Positions 16,141 through 25,731 of a stretch of 64,000 bases of DNA are shown one piece after another. Numbering within the stretch: position 1 is the stretch's first letter; the number at the start of each line of letters is the position of its first letter. A program made the translations under genes and the position numbers. The notes under the pieces were generated by a model. The model did not search any database. It worked only from the letters and a program-made list of their open reading frames with translations, and was not told the DNA's origin. Source of the stretch: an uncultured Flavobacteriaceae bacterium (GTDB lineage: Bacteria; Bacteroidota; Bacteroidia; Flavobacteriales; Flavobacteriaceae); NCBI GenBank assembly GCA_943842245.1, contig CALTAJ010000001.1, positions 1-64,000 on the forward strand, given 5' to 3'.

Positions 16141-17037
16141 TTAGTTTTCATTAGAATTCTCAACAAAGGACTTTAACTCACTCTCAGTGATATTAGGATT
16201 AGCTCCTGAGTTATTAGCTACTAATGCACCCATGGCACATGCATAATTTATAGTTTTTTGTAAAGGTTCATTTTTAACTAAACCATTAACCAAGGTAGCT
16301 AAAAAAGCATCTCCCGCTCCAACAGTATCAACTACTTTAACCTTGTAGCCACTGTTATAAAACCAATCACCTTTATGATATAATACTGCTCCATACTTTC
16401 CCTTAGTAACACATATGATATTTACATTAGTTTTTTTTACTATAAACTCTATATGTTGATTCACGGAATTAAAAGGAGATTCCATATCATTGGCAATTTT
16501 ATATAATTCCTCATCATTAAACTTGAGCATATCAGATTGCTGCATTAATTGAAATAATAATGATTGATTATAAAATGGAGGTCTTAAGTTTAGATCAAAA
16601 ACACGAAATTTAGACACTTTTAAAAAAGAATTGAGAGCTTCAAATGATTTTGATCTAGCTATGAGGCTACCAAAAATAAATGCTGAAGCAGATCTTACCA
16701 TTTCAATAGTTTCAGGTAATACTTCTATAAAATCCCAAGCAGCATCTTTAGAAATTTCGTATTGTGCTACACCGCTTGAATTAAGATTCACTTGAACTTC
16801 TCCAGTACTATAAATAGCATCTTTTTGTATGTGACTTATTGAGACTCCATGATTTTTTACTTTCATAAGTAACTCTTTGCCTAAAGAGTCATTACCAATA
16901 CGACTTATAAACTCAACATCAGCTCCCAAATTTTTTAGAGAGCTTGCCACATTAAAAGGTGCACCACCTAATTTTTTACCATCTGGAAACAGGTCCCAAA
17001 GGATTTCTCCAAAGCAAATAATTTTTTGAGATTTCAT
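16141..17037 (-). CDS. PfkB family sugar kinase (fructokinase-like)
   Basis: The product has 298 residues, typical for PfkB/ribokinase kinases. It has the N-terminal GEILWDLFPDGKKLGGAPFN, which is closest to fructokinases, and the C-terminal anion-hole and catalytic-base motif DTVGAGDAFLA with its Asp. It should phosphorylate a sugar or sugar acid with ATP in the cytoplasm. The nearby uronate locus yields 2-keto-3-deoxygluconate, which also needs a PfkB kinase, but the sequence start favours fructose. Substrate is therefore open. It sits with a DUF6503 and a DUF1080 gene on the minus strand. Confidence 0.88.
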   Translation of the reverse strand: MKSQKIICFGEILWDLFPDGKKLGGAPFNVASSLKNLGADVEFISRIGNDSLGKELLMKVKNHGVSISHIQKDAIYSTGEVQVNLNSSGVAQYEISKDAAWDFIEVLPETIEMVRSASAFIFGSLIARSKSFEALNSFLKVSKFRVFDLNLRPPFYNQSLLFQLMQQSDMLKFNDEELYKIANDMESPFNSVNQHIEFIVKKTNVNIICVTKGKYGAVLYHKGDWFYNSGYKVKVVDTVGAGDAFLATLVNGLVKNEPLQKTINYACAMGALVANNSGANPNITESELKSFVENSNEN

Positions 17038-17083
17038 AAAAAAAATAATTTATAATATTACATTTTTTTAGATAAACGATAAA

Positions 17084-19507
17084 TTATTGAAATTTGAAAT
17101 TATAAGAAAGTGAAACTAGAGCTCCTTTAATCACTGACAGCTCATAGGCGCCTAGGGGACTATCCAAAAAAACAGACCCATCTTTACCTCCATCTCGCTG
17201 TGAATAATAAATATTAAATGGATTCTTTCTTCCATAAACATTATATACTGTAAATATCCAATCCCCTTTAAATCTTCGGTTCGGATCTTTACTATAAGCT
17301 ATTTTCCAGGAAAAATCTAATCTATGAAAAACAGGTAATCTTGAATTATTTCGAGATAAAAATATCGGTATGGTAACATTTTCTTGATTTAAAACACCAT
17401 TGGCAATAGTATATGGACGACCTGTTTGACCTGTAAAATTAAAGCTAAAAGTATTATAGGTATCCCCTTCAAAATTTACTGTTGCATTTAATGTATGTGG
17501 TCGATCAAAATCAGAAGGATACCAATTATTATTATTAATTCTTGCAATCAATGATTCCTCATCTGTTTTTAACAAACTTCGTGACCAGGTATAATTCATG
17601 AATCCATTAAACTTACCATTTGGCTTTCTTAAACTAAATTCTATACCGTATGTTTTTCCTCTAGCTTGAGTAACTTCACGTTCTAAAAATTTTGAAAGAA
17701 AAAAATCTGCACCTGGCTTAAAAGTCAAATTATTATTAGTTTTTCGATAATATCCTTCAGATGAAATTTCTAATCCTAAATCCAAAAAATTCTTGTAGAA
17801 TCCAAAGCCATAAGTATCATTCTTTTGAGGTAAGATATACCTATCAGAAATCTTCCATCTTGATGTTGGTAAAGGGGTACTAGTATTATATATATTTTGA
17901 ATATATTGATAAATTCGAGCATAGCTCATTTTTAAAGAACTTGTTTTACTAAGTTTCAAATTTAATCCTAAACGTGGTTCAGGATTAAAAAACTGAATAA
18001 CTCGCTCATTTTTATCAAAGCTTTTTATTTCTTGAAAAAGTCCTTGTTCATTGTATTGTGATTCATCAAATGGGCCCAATAAACTAAACTGTGTAAAGCG
18101 CAGTCCTGCTGAAAAAGATATACTTTTTAATGGTCTTAAATTTAGGTTAACATAAATTGAATTTTCCTGACCTATTTCATTTTTAAGATTTACTGGTAGA
18201 ATAGAATTTCCATTTCCAGGGTTAAGACCTCCAGGGTCGATATTATACCGATTTAACTGAACTCCAAGGTAGTAATCGTAAGCATCCTCTCTGTTATCTT
18301 TAAATTCAAATTGTCCACTTGTAAATTGAATTTGGGATTTAAAACGAATAATATTATCAGAATCAATTTCAGGAAATAAATTTTCAGGTAAATAATTACT
18401 ATTTATAAGTTTACCTGTCAGATTAGTATTGTTTTGAAAGGTGTGAAGCCATTTTAATGTATGATTTTTAGTTCCAAAATCATATTGATTTTCTGAGGAT
18501 ACTATATTCTCAATTGAAGAAATTAAATCTAATTGGTAAAAATCATTTGATAAGAAATGAGTATATGTAAATTGGTTATTTTGATTGGGGAGGTATAACA
18601 GTTTAATTGTAGCATCAGTAAAATTAGCCTTTGTATTTTTTAAACGGGGTATTAGTAGAGGAAAAAGAAAATCTGTGAAACCTGATCGACCTCCAGCCAA
18701 TAACATAAGTTTATCTTTTATAATTGGTGTAGTAAGTGTTAATCTACTAGAAATTAATCCAATTCCCCCTTCTAGTTTAAAGCGATCTACATACGGATTT
18801 TTTACTTTTACATCAACTACAGAGGCAATTCGTCCTCCGTAATTAGCAGGTATATTAGCTTGATAAATATCTACTCCGGAAATTACATCGGGAGTAAAAA
18901 CAGAAAAGAGTCCAAAAAGGTGAGTAGGATTAAAAATTGGAGCAGATTCATAAAGCATTAAATTCTGATCTAAAGAGCCTCCTCTTACAGAGACTCCGTT
19001 GCTTACGTCACCTGAGTTGTTTATCCCCGCAAGAAGAGTAATGCTTTTTAATACATCAAATTCTCCTAGTGCAGTAGGAATCTTAATTAAATCTCGAGCT
19101 TTCATTTCAAAAACACCCATCTGAGGACTCTCAACATTTTGATTTCGTTTTTTAGCAAGTACTACAATTTCTGAAAGAACTTCTTCCTCAACTTTCATTG
19201 ATAGATTTAGATTTAAATTTTTATTTAAGTTAACCGTCAGGTTTTCTTTTTTGTAACCTAGATAGTCTACTGATAATTTGTAAATATTAGTTTCAAGACG
19301 TTTAGAGAAAATACCACTTGTATTTGTTATACCACCACAATTACAGGGATCTAAGAGGACAGTTACACCGTATAAGGGTTCAGAGGAATCAGAATCAGTT
19401 ATCGTAAGTGTTAAAGAAAATTCCTGTGCGAATACTGAACATGTAAGCATAAAACTTAGTACAAAGCAAAAAAAAAGACTTGAATTCTGATGTTCTATTA
19501 TTCCCAT
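17084..19507 (-). CDS. TonB-dependent outer-membrane receptor
   Basis: The product has 807 residues. A signal peptide (to about residue 28, VFAQ) is followed by a carboxypeptidase-regulatory-like domain (about 30-110: DSDSSEPLYGVTVLLDPCNCGGITNT), a plug domain (about 125-235: SVRGGSLDQNLMLYESAP, then RIASVVDV) and a long beta barrel ending in an aromatic residue motif (SYNFKFQ). It imports a ligand across the outer membrane using TonB energy. No SusD partner is present; instead its start overlaps the stop of a DUF4249 lipoprotein gene by 10 bases, a recurrent Bacteroidota pairing whose ligand is unknown. Confidence 0.93.
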   Translation of the reverse strand: MGIIEHQNSSLFFCFVLSFMLTCSVFAQEFSLTLTITDSDSSEPLYGVTVLLDPCNCGGITNTSGIFSKRLETNIYKLSVDYLGYKKENLTVNLNKNLNLNLSMKVEEEVLSEIVVLAKKRNQNVESPQMGVFEMKARDLIKIPTALGEFDVLKSITLLAGINNSGDVSNGVSVRGGSLDQNLMLYESAPIFNPTHLFGLFSVFTPDVISGVDIYQANIPANYGGRIASVVDVKVKNPYVDRFKLEGGIGLISSRLTLTTPIIKDKLMLLAGGRSGFTDFLFPLLIPRLKNTKANFTDATIKLLYLPNQNNQFTYTHFLSNDFYQLDLISSIENIVSSENQYDFGTKNHTLKWLHTFQNNTNLTGKLINSNYLPENLFPEIDSDNIIRFKSQIQFTSGQFEFKDNREDAYDYYLGVQLNRYNIDPGGLNPGNGNSILPVNLKNEIGQENSIYVNLNLRPLKSISFSAGLRFTQFSLLGPFDESQYNEQGLFQEIKSFDKNERVIQFFNPEPRLGLNLKLSKTSSLKMSYARIYQYIQNIYNTSTPLPTSRWKISDRYILPQKNDTYGFGFYKNFLDLGLEISSEGYYRKTNNNLTFKPGADFFLSKFLEREVTQARGKTYGIEFSLRKPNGKFNGFMNYTWSRSLLKTDEESLIARINNNNWYPSDFDRPHTLNATVNFEGDTYNTFSFNFTGQTGRPYTIANGVLNQENVTIPIFLSRNNSRLPVFHRLDFSWKIAYSKDPNRRFKGDWIFTVYNVYGRKNPFNIYYSQRDGGKDGSVFLDSPLGAYELSVIKGALVSLSYNFKFQ

Positions 19508-20625
19508 GTTAATGGTTTTATTTTCGTTTGGTAACGACTCTCAATACATGGAGCAACATAAGTAATTGGATTAGGAAGAGGATCACCTAACAATTCTGGT
19601 TGGGGGGATATATATTCACCTTCAATCTTTTCATTTATACCACCTCGTTTTATAAAAATTGAATTACTTCTTCCAGCAGCAGCAGTAAATCGACCTAGAA
19701 TAGGATCTTCAGAATCATCAATATTATAAAAATTTCCAATTAAAGCAGACGGTAATGGTGCATTGAAGCCACTATTATTATCGACTATGTCCTTAATTGA
19801 TTTAAAGTATTTATGTGCGTTTTGAGAAATATTAAGTTGAAGAATTTCTACTAAAATATCCTGATTAGAATATAAAGGCACTCTTCCAACAAGGAGATTA
19901 GATATTGACTTTCCATTAGTGAATTCATCTTCAAAAAGTGAAATTTCTTCATTATAATTTATTTTCCAACAGCTTTGGTCACACAAATAGGTATAGTATT
20001 CTTTTGCAAGTGGGTTATTAATCTGTGAGACACACTCTCCTGAACGATAAATTCCTCTATTACAAAGCTTGCAATAAATTTCTTTTTCAAACCCCCTATA
20101 CTGGAAGTAATAAAAATTTTGTTCTTCTTCTGGATCTTCAAAATCTATAGAAATCTCGTGACCTGCAATATATTTACCCAGAGATTCTTCAAAAATTAAT
20201 TCTTTTGTAAACTTTTCTGAAATCTTGTCAATAGGAACTTCATTTGGAACTAATTCTGATTCAGATCGATAACGTTTCCCATTTGGCATCAATACTTCCA
20301 TTTCCCATCGAGAACCTGGAGAAATTTTGAAATCCTTTGATACTAAATAATTAGATTCTACTTCCACAAAGGAAACTTTCTCTTTGGTGTCTGAATTTAT
20401 AAGTGTCACATTACAACCACTAATAAATTGGGTTGAATATCGTCCAAATTCAAGAATTGTTTTTTTAATATTTACAAATGTAGTACCTGGAATTGTTGAT
20501 GCTAGTCCATCAATAATCACCAAATCAGATTGATAATCAAACTCTGGAGGAATTGGATCAATGCAAGAAAAAATAGAAAAAATTAATAAAAAGTATATAA
20601 AACTTTTTTTTAATGTTCTTTTTAT
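19498..20625 (-). CDS. DUF4249 family lipoprotein, start codon uncertain
   Basis: A DUF4249-type exported protein: beta-rich, with the SRWEMEVLMPNGKRYRSES region and late Cys residues (YVAPCIESR). The first ATG, GTG or TTG in frame is a TTG at 20523, which would remove the export signal. The frame stays open upstream and there encodes FIYFLLIFSIFSC, a full lipobox with the Cys codon at 20563-20565, preceded by Lys-rich residues, but no standard start. I place the start at the ATA codon at 20625 because that gives a normal lipoprotein signal. A mutation or error in an 8-A run at about 20602-20609 is an alternative. It is paired with the TonB receptor and may be its surface partner. Confidence 0.8.
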   Translation of the reverse strand: MKRTLKKSFIYFLLIFSIFSCIDPIPPEFDYQSDLVIIDGLASTIPGTTFVNIKKTILEFGRYSTQFISGCNVTLINSDTKEKVSFVEVESNYLVSKDFKISPGSRWEMEVLMPNGKRYRSESELVPNEVPIDKISEKFTKELIFEESLGKYIAGHEISIDFEDPEEEQNFYYFQYRGFEKEIYCKLCNRGIYRSGECVSQINNPLAKEYYTYLCDQSCWKINYNEEISLFEDEFTNGKSISNLLVGRVPLYSNQDILVEILQLNISQNAHKYFKSIKDIVDNNSGFNAPLPSALIGNFYNIDDSEDPILGRFTAAAGRSNSIFIKRGGINEKIEGEYISPQPELLGDPLPNPITYVAPCIESRYQTKIKPLTWE

Positions 20626-20797
20626 TGATTGGTTTTTTAAAAAAGAGATAAAATATTTTTTATGGTTATGATAAAAGTAGTTGATTTATTTATTTATTGT
20701 AAGATGTTATATAATAAACACTACTAAAATTTAAAAATTGAAAGATTATTTCCAAAAAATTGAAATTAATTAATAATTTTAATATTAACAATACATC

Positions 20798-21658
20798 ATG
20801 GACAAGAAATTAAACCCATTAAATAGTATTGAAGATTGGGAGGATGACTTACTTAAGCGTTATCCCGAAAATCCTTCAGAAAAAAAAGAAGAGGATTTTA
20901 GAGACTATAAAAACTCTAAAAGAGCTGAGAGTGTAAAAGAATTTTATAAACTCAATCATCAATACCAATCTTATGATTTTGTGTGTCATAAAGAAGCTAC
21001 TTTTTTACAATTTAATCAACGGAAGATGTCATTATGGGATGCGTTAGAGTTTTTAAACACATTGGTAGATGACAGTGACCCTGATATTGAATTAGACCAA
21101 TTACAGCATTTGCTTCAAACTTCCGAAGCAATTAGAGCTGATAATCATCCTGATTGGTTTGTTTTAACTGGGCTACTTCACGACATTGGCAAGGTACTTT
21201 GTCTTTTTGGAGAACCCCAATGGGCAGTAGTTGGAGATACTTTTCCTGTAGGTTGTTCTTTTTCAAAATCAATTGTTCATTCGGAATATTTTTCATTAAA
21301 CCCCGATAGCAGTAATCCTACATATCAGAATAAATTTGGTATTTATAAAGAAAATTGTGGATTAGATAATGTCAAAATGAGTTGGGGTCACGATGAATAT
21401 TTATATCAAATCGTTAAAGACTATCTTCCGAAAGAAGCTTTATACATGATACGATATCACTCATTTTACTCCCAGCATAAAGAGCATGCCTACAATCACC
21501 TTATGGATAATACTGACATTAAAATGTTTGAATGGGTTCGTAAATTTAACGCTTATGATCTTTACTCAAAAGCACCAGTACCGCCAGACAGCAAAGCCTT
21601 GAGACCATACTATGAAGATTTAGTATCAAAATATTTGCCTGATACTCTTAGCTTTTAA
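20798..21658 (+). CDS. miox: myo-Inositol oxygenase
   Basis: The product has 286 residues, the full length of myo-inositol oxygenases. The non-haem di-iron ligands of this HD-domain family are all visible: His104 (QLQHLLQTSE), His128 and Asp129 (GLLHDIGK), His198 (SWGHDEY), His221 (RYHSFYSQH) and Asp254 (KFNAYDLYSK). FGEPQWAVVGDTFPVGC is nearly identical to the animal enzyme. It cleaves myo-inositol with O2 to D-glucuronate in the cytoplasm. It lies convergent, 8 bases from the NIPSNAP gene, at the edge of a uronate catabolic locus that can use its product. Common in eukaryotes and scattered in bacteria, so horizontal origin is possible. Confidence 0.97.
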   Translation: MDKKLNPLNSIEDWEDDLLKRYPENPSEKKEEDFRDYKNSKRAESVKEFYKLNHQYQSYDFVCHKEATFLQFNQRKMSLWDALEFLNTLVDDSDPDIELDQLQHLLQTSEAIRADNHPDWFVLTGLLHDIGKVLCLFGEPQWAVVGDTFPVGCSFSKSIVHSEYFSLNPDSSNPTYQNKFGIYKENCGLDNVKMSWGHDEYLYQIVKDYLPKEALYMIRYHSFYSQHKEHAYNHLMDNTDIKMFEWVRKFNAYDLYSKAPVPPDSKALRPYYEDLVSKYLPDTLSF

Positions 21659-21666
21659 TTGATTTT

Positions 21667-22413
21667 TTAGAGTTGAGAGTACTCTAAAGGCTTTAAAAAA
21701 ACGCGTTTGATATCAGAAACTGTATTTGAATATTCCTTTAAGATAGAGACTCTTTTCCATTCAGAATTTTTTGAAAATTTCTCCCAATTAATATTACGCT
21801 CCTCCATTGATTCAAATGCCAACATATAGGTAAGTGCAGGCATTAATGGTCCGGAAATTTGTTCACCAAAAAAAACAGAATTTAATCCGGTAGCATCAAA
21901 AATGCTAAATTCTTCTTTATTAAACATATCAACTTTTCGTCTTACGGCATCCTCACTGTATCCTTCATAGGTTCGTAATTCAAATAATTGTGTCGCTTCT
22001 TTGGGTTTAATTAATTTAGGAAGTCCATCAAAAGCGATTAAAAAAGAAGTAGTAAAACGATTATAGGCTTTTTTATTTGGGAGGACAGCATCATATGTAG
22101 CTCGAGCATTCAAGTAAGTTTTATCTTTTTTTAAAGCTTCAAATATCTGTACATACATTGTCATATTTTTATAAGGAATGAAAAGATAAATTACTTTTGG
22201 AGTTGGTTTGCCTAATGCTTCAAACACACCTATGTTCTCTACACCAAAGCGATTTAATGCTGGAATCAAAGCTTCAGAAAAGTACTTATGGAGACTTACC
22301 TCAGAAGCATTAAACGGTAGTTCATACTTCCTGAGTTCATAGTATTCTTTTTGACCGTAAGTCAGAAAATTTAATGAAATTAATAAGAGGAAAAAATGTT
22401 TTTTCATTACCAT
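21667..22413 (-). CDS. Secreted NIPSNAP family protein
   Basis: The product has 248 residues with a signal peptide ending LTYGQ; the second ATG (22407) gives a more usual start (MKKHFFLLL). The mature protein begins YYELRKYELP and has a second similar unit, QLFELRTYEGYSEDAVRR, at about residue 143, so it is a tandem ferredoxin-like NIPSNAP protein. The biochemical role of exported bacterial NIPSNAP proteins is unknown; they often neighbour Gfo/Idh/MocA and DUF1080 genes. Here it is the last gene of the minus-strand uronate operon, after mannonate dehydratase. Confidence 0.85.
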   Translation of the reverse strand: MVMKKHFFLLLISLNFLTYGQKEYYELRKYELPFNASEVSLHKYFSEALIPALNRFGVENIGVFEALGKPTPKVIYLFIPYKNMTMYVQIFEALKKDKTYLNARATYDAVLPNKKAYNRFTTSFLIAFDGLPKLIKPKEATQLFELRTYEGYSEDAVRRKVDMFNKEEFSIFDATGLNSVFFGEQISGPLMPALTYMLAFESMEERNINWEKFSKNSEWKRVSILKEYSNTVSDIKRVFLKPLEYSQL

Positions 22414-22459
22414 ATATGTTTGGTTACTTAATAAATAATGTTTGTTTAATATGTTTTAT

Positions 22460-23641
22460 TTATTTGTTTATTATTTTACTTATTCCTAATGCTAAGCCGC
22501 GAATTTCGGATAATCCCCTTAGCCTACCTATAGCAGAATATCCAGGATTAGTTTTTTTATTTAAGTCATCTAACATTTGATGTCCATGATCTGGACGCAT
22601 TGGAATTTCCCAATCTGTAAATACTTCTTTTTTTCTTTTTTGTTCTTCCTTAATTATAGCATAAACTATAGAAAACATATCTACATCGCCTTCTAAATGA
22701 TTAGCCTCAAAAAAGTTTCCTTCTCCTTCTCTTTGAATACTCCGTAGATGAATAAAATGAATACGATCTGTAAATTTATCAAAAATCTGTTTCAAATTAT
22801 TGTCTTTACGAACACCCAAAGATCCAGTGCAATAAGTCAAACCATTATAAAGTGAAGGAACTCTGTTAAAAAGAAAATCTAAATCATTTGAGGTTCTAAC
22901 AACTCTAGGTATACCAAAGAGATTGAATGGTGGGTCGTCTGGATGAATGCTCATCTTAACTTTTAATTTTTCAGCTGTTGGAATAATTTCCTCCAAAAAT
23001 AGAATTAAGTTTTCACGCAAATCTTCTGTCGAAACAAATTCATATTGTTTTAATTGATTTCTAAATTGATCTAAAGTATAACCTTCCTCTGCACCTGGTA
23101 AGCCAGCTATAATGCTTTTAGTGAGTATTTCAATTTCTTCAGAAGATAGAGCTTTAAAATAGTTTTCTGCTTTTTGAACTTGTTTTGTATTATATTCAAT
23201 TTCAGCACCCTCTCTCTCTAAAATAAATAAATCAAAAGCGGCTAGAGCTGAGCTATTGTAATATAAACCTGTCGAACCATCTTTCATGGGGTAAAATAAA
23301 TGTGTTCGCGTCCAATCTAAAACAGGCATAAAATTATAACATATAGTGTGAATACCACAAGAGGCAAGATTTTCTAAAGTTTTTTTGTAATTATCAATAT
23401 GTTTTTGGAAAGAGCCAATACGAAGTTTAATTTCTTCATGAATTGGAACAGATTCAACAACTTCCCATTCTAAATCTGCATTTCGTATTATTTGCTGATG
23501 TGTCTTAATAGCATCTTTATTCCATACTTCACCATTAGGAATATCATGTAATGCAGAAACTACCTTAGTTGCTCCTGTTTGACTAATATCCTGTAAAGTA
23601 ACAGGGTCTCGAGGTCCATACCATCTAAAAGACTCTTTCAT
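22460..23641 (-). CDS. uxuA: Mannonate dehydratase
   Basis: The product has 393 residues, the usual size of UxuA. The opening FRWYGPRDPVTLQDISQTGA is the family hallmark, as are YNFMPVLDWTRTHL, MSIHPDDPP and FTDWEIPMRPDHGHQML with its metal-binding His and Asp residues. It dehydrates D-mannonate to 2-keto-3-deoxy-D-gluconate in the cytoplasm. It lies 12 bases downstream of the SDR gene and forms a minus-strand operon with it, the exported oxidoreductase and the NIPSNAP gene. Confidence 0.97.
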   Translation of the reverse strand: MKESFRWYGPRDPVTLQDISQTGATKVVSALHDIPNGEVWNKDAIKTHQQIIRNADLEWEVVESVPIHEEIKLRIGSFQKHIDNYKKTLENLASCGIHTICYNFMPVLDWTRTHLFYPMKDGSTGLYYNSSALAAFDLFILEREGAEIEYNTKQVQKAENYFKALSSEEIEILTKSIIAGLPGAEEGYTLDQFRNQLKQYEFVSTEDLRENLILFLEEIIPTAEKLKVKMSIHPDDPPFNLFGIPRVVRTSNDLDFLFNRVPSLYNGLTYCTGSLGVRKDNNLKQIFDKFTDRIHFIHLRSIQREGEGNFFEANHLEGDVDMFSIVYAIIKEEQKRKKEVFTDWEIPMRPDHGHQMLDDLNKKTNPGYSAIGRLRGLSEIRGLALGISKIINK

Positions 23642-23653
23642 TATATTTCAGTT

Positions 23654-24457
23654 TTAAACACCACTATAGGCGCTAAATCCCCCATCAACAGGCAAAACAA
23701 TCCCCGTAACAAATCTGGAACTGTCACTACACAAAAAGTGAATAGCGCCATTGAGTTCTTCGGCTTTACCAAATCTTTTCATAGGTGTGTTTCTTATGAT
23801 TTTTTCACCACGTTCTGTTAAACTACCATCATCTTTCAATAGTAATTTTTTATTTTGTTTTCCTATAAAAAATCCAGGAGCTATAGCATTCACCCGAATC
23901 CCATCTCCAAATTTAATCGCCATCTCAACTGCCATCCATTTTGTAAAATTTTCCATGGCTGCTTTTGCAGCTGAATAGCCAACTATTCTTGAAATAACAC
24001 GATCTACAGCCATAGAGGAGTAATTTATAATACTTCCACTCCCCTGTTTAGACATAAACCGCCCAAAAACAATCGAAGGCATTATAGTTCCCTTTAAGTT
24101 CAGATCAACCACTTCATCAAAATCATTTTCAGATAAATCGAAAATAGACTTTTCATCGGGTATAACTGCACCGGGAAGGTTTCCTCCTACTGCATTAATC
24201 AAAGAATCAATTCTATCGAATCTATCCATAACGGAAGTGCTTACTTTTTCTAATTCAGAGCGATTCAGAACATTAACAATATGATATTCCGCATGGGTAA
24301 AGAATTTTAATTTTTTGGTTAAGTCTTCTAGTAAGATTTTATTTCTTCCTAAGATGATCAATTTAGCTTTAGCTTCAGCTAAACTCAGAGCTAATGCACT
24401 ACCCAAGGCACCACTAGCTCCTGTTAAAACAATAACTTTATCTTTTAATTCAAACAT
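23654..24457 (-). CDS. SDR oxidoreductase, probable D-fructuronate reductase
   Basis: The product has 267 residues. Short-chain dehydrogenase motifs are present: TGASGALGSAL near the N-terminus for the dinucleotide, NAVGG for the central strand, catalytic Ser in NYSSMAVD and Tyr and Lys in YSAAKAA. The C-terminal IAPGFFIGKQNKKLL and GIVLPVDGGFSAYSGV are typical of SDRs that replace the classical UxuB in Bacteroidota uronate operons. By position between uxuA and other uronate genes it should reduce D-fructuronate to D-mannonate, but substrate assignment rests on context. Confidence 0.88.
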   Translation of the reverse strand: MFELKDKVIVLTGASGALGSALALSLAEAKAKLIILGRNKILLEDLTKKLKFFTHAEYHIVNVLNRSELEKVSTSVMDRFDRIDSLINAVGGNLPGAVIPDEKSIFDLSENDFDEVVDLNLKGTIMPSIVFGRFMSKQGSGSIINYSSMAVDRVISRIVGYSAAKAAMENFTKWMAVEMAIKFGDGIRVNAIAPGFFIGKQNKKLLLKDDGSLTERGEKIIRNTPMKRFGKAEELNGAIHFLCSDSSRFVTGIVLPVDGGFSAYSGV

Positions 24458-24458
24458 A

Positions 24459-25652
24459 TTATAAATTATATTTTGGATCCCAAATAATTACTTTTTCTGT
24501 ATCCATTGCACGAATCCCCATATCAACAGAAAAAGCCACATCAGCTCCACTTCTTATGTTAGACATTGGAATTGTATTATTAACAATGGCTGATTTAAAA
24601 TCTTCAAGCGCTTGATGTGTTGGCTCTTTATGATCAAATTTGATTGAATTCCCCTTACCCTCTATCCAGCTAGCAGTAGCGCCAGATACTCCATCAATGT
24701 CATCAATTATTTTATCATATTTACCTTCAGGATATTTCCAAGCATCTTGATATCCTATTATAATGGTTGCCTTATCTCCCATAACCTTAATTTGATAATC
24801 GTCCTTTCCGTTGGAAGTAAGACAAGTAAAGCTCGCCCTTACACCATTAGGGTAAGAATAAGTCAGATGAATATTGTCATAGGTTTCACGTCCATCTTTC
24901 CAATAATCAATACCACCAAAACCTACTACTTTATTTGGGGTTGATTTAAGAAGCCAATTAGAAAAATCAATTTGATGAGAACTAAGTTCAGCTGTAAGTC
25001 CATAAGAATATTCACGATACATTCTCCAGTTAACTTGACGCTCAAATTTAGGATCTGGAACTCGTCTTCTCCAATTCCCATTTCTATTCCACTGAGATTG
25101 AATTGCACTAATTTGTCCAATTTCCCCACCTTGTACAATTTCAACTATATGTGAGTACAATCTTGAGCTATGATATTGATGACCAGTTTGAAAGATTTTA
25201 CTATGCTTCTTTTTAACTTTTTTCACTAAACTTATGGTGCTTTGATCTCCTTTTACCATAGTTTTTTCACAATAAATATGTAAAGAAGCATCTATAGCAT
25301 CAGAAGCAATGGATGCATGTGTATTAAGTGGGGTGCTAATAATTACAGCATCTAAATTTTTATTGGAAAGCAGATTTTTGTAATTAGAATATTGTTTAGC
25401 TTTTGGAGATATTAATGCGGCTTGCTCTAAACGAAATTGAAGAGTGTCACATATAGCAATCAATTTCATTCCATCAATTTTATTGATAAGTCTCATTAGT
25501 CCTTTACCTCTATCTCCCGTTCCTATAATACCAATGTTTAATTCTTCCAGAGGTGAACTTTTAAATATGGAAAATATATCTGACTTAGAAGTCAGCATTG
25601 GAAGACTAGCAGCTATGGCGCTTTTTTTAAGGAAGATTCTTCTCGATGCCAT
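24459..25652 (-). CDS. Exported Gfo/Idh/MocA family oxidoreductase
   Basis: The product has 397 residues. The start MASRRIFLKKSAIAASLPML is a twin-arginine-type export signal. Rossmann motif GIIGTGDRGKGLM lies near residue 41, the family segment CEKTMVKGD near 130, and a substrate domain with ELSSHQIDFSNW follows. It is one base upstream of the SDR gene and the first gene of the minus-strand uronate operon. An exported sugar dehydrogenase here could oxidise glycosides in the periplasm before import; a glucuronide or inositol glycoside substrate would fit the locus but is speculative. Confidence 0.92.
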   Translation of the reverse strand: MASRRIFLKKSAIAASLPMLTSKSDIFSIFKSSPLEELNIGIIGTGDRGKGLMRLINKIDGMKLIAICDTLQFRLEQAALISPKAKQYSNYKNLLSNKNLDAVIISTPLNTHASIASDAIDASLHIYCEKTMVKGDQSTISLVKKVKKKHSKIFQTGHQYHSSRLYSHIVEIVQGGEIGQISAIQSQWNRNGNWRRRVPDPKFERQVNWRMYREYSYGLTAELSSHQIDFSNWLLKSTPNKVVGFGGIDYWKDGRETYDNIHLTYSYPNGVRASFTCLTSNGKDDYQIKVMGDKATIIIGYQDAWKYPEGKYDKIIDDIDGVSGATASWIEGKGNSIKFDHKEPTHQALEDFKSAIVNNTIPMSNIRSGADVAFSVDMGIRAMDTEKVIIWDPKYNL

Positions 25653-25731
25653 TTTTAGAATTAAATTGAATATACATATTTTGGCATCTGCAATTTAACA
25701 AAAAACTTTTGCTATATTGGTTTAACTTATA
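25653..25731. promoter_or_regulatory. Divergent promoter region of the uronate locus
   Basis: Only 79 bases separate the starts of the two divergent gene groups, so both promoters and any operator must lie here or extend into the genes. No clear TAnnTTTG element or palindrome was found by eye; TATATTGG near 25714 is a poor match. Confidence 0.4.

Noticed and set aside
18585-18842. Plus-strand open frame inside the TonB receptor gene
   Set aside because: Antisense to a clear receptor domain, with low-complexity composition and no start context.
24747-25154. Several short open frames on both strands within the Gfo/Idh/MocA gene
   Set aside because: All lie inside a strongly supported coding region and lack recognisable features.
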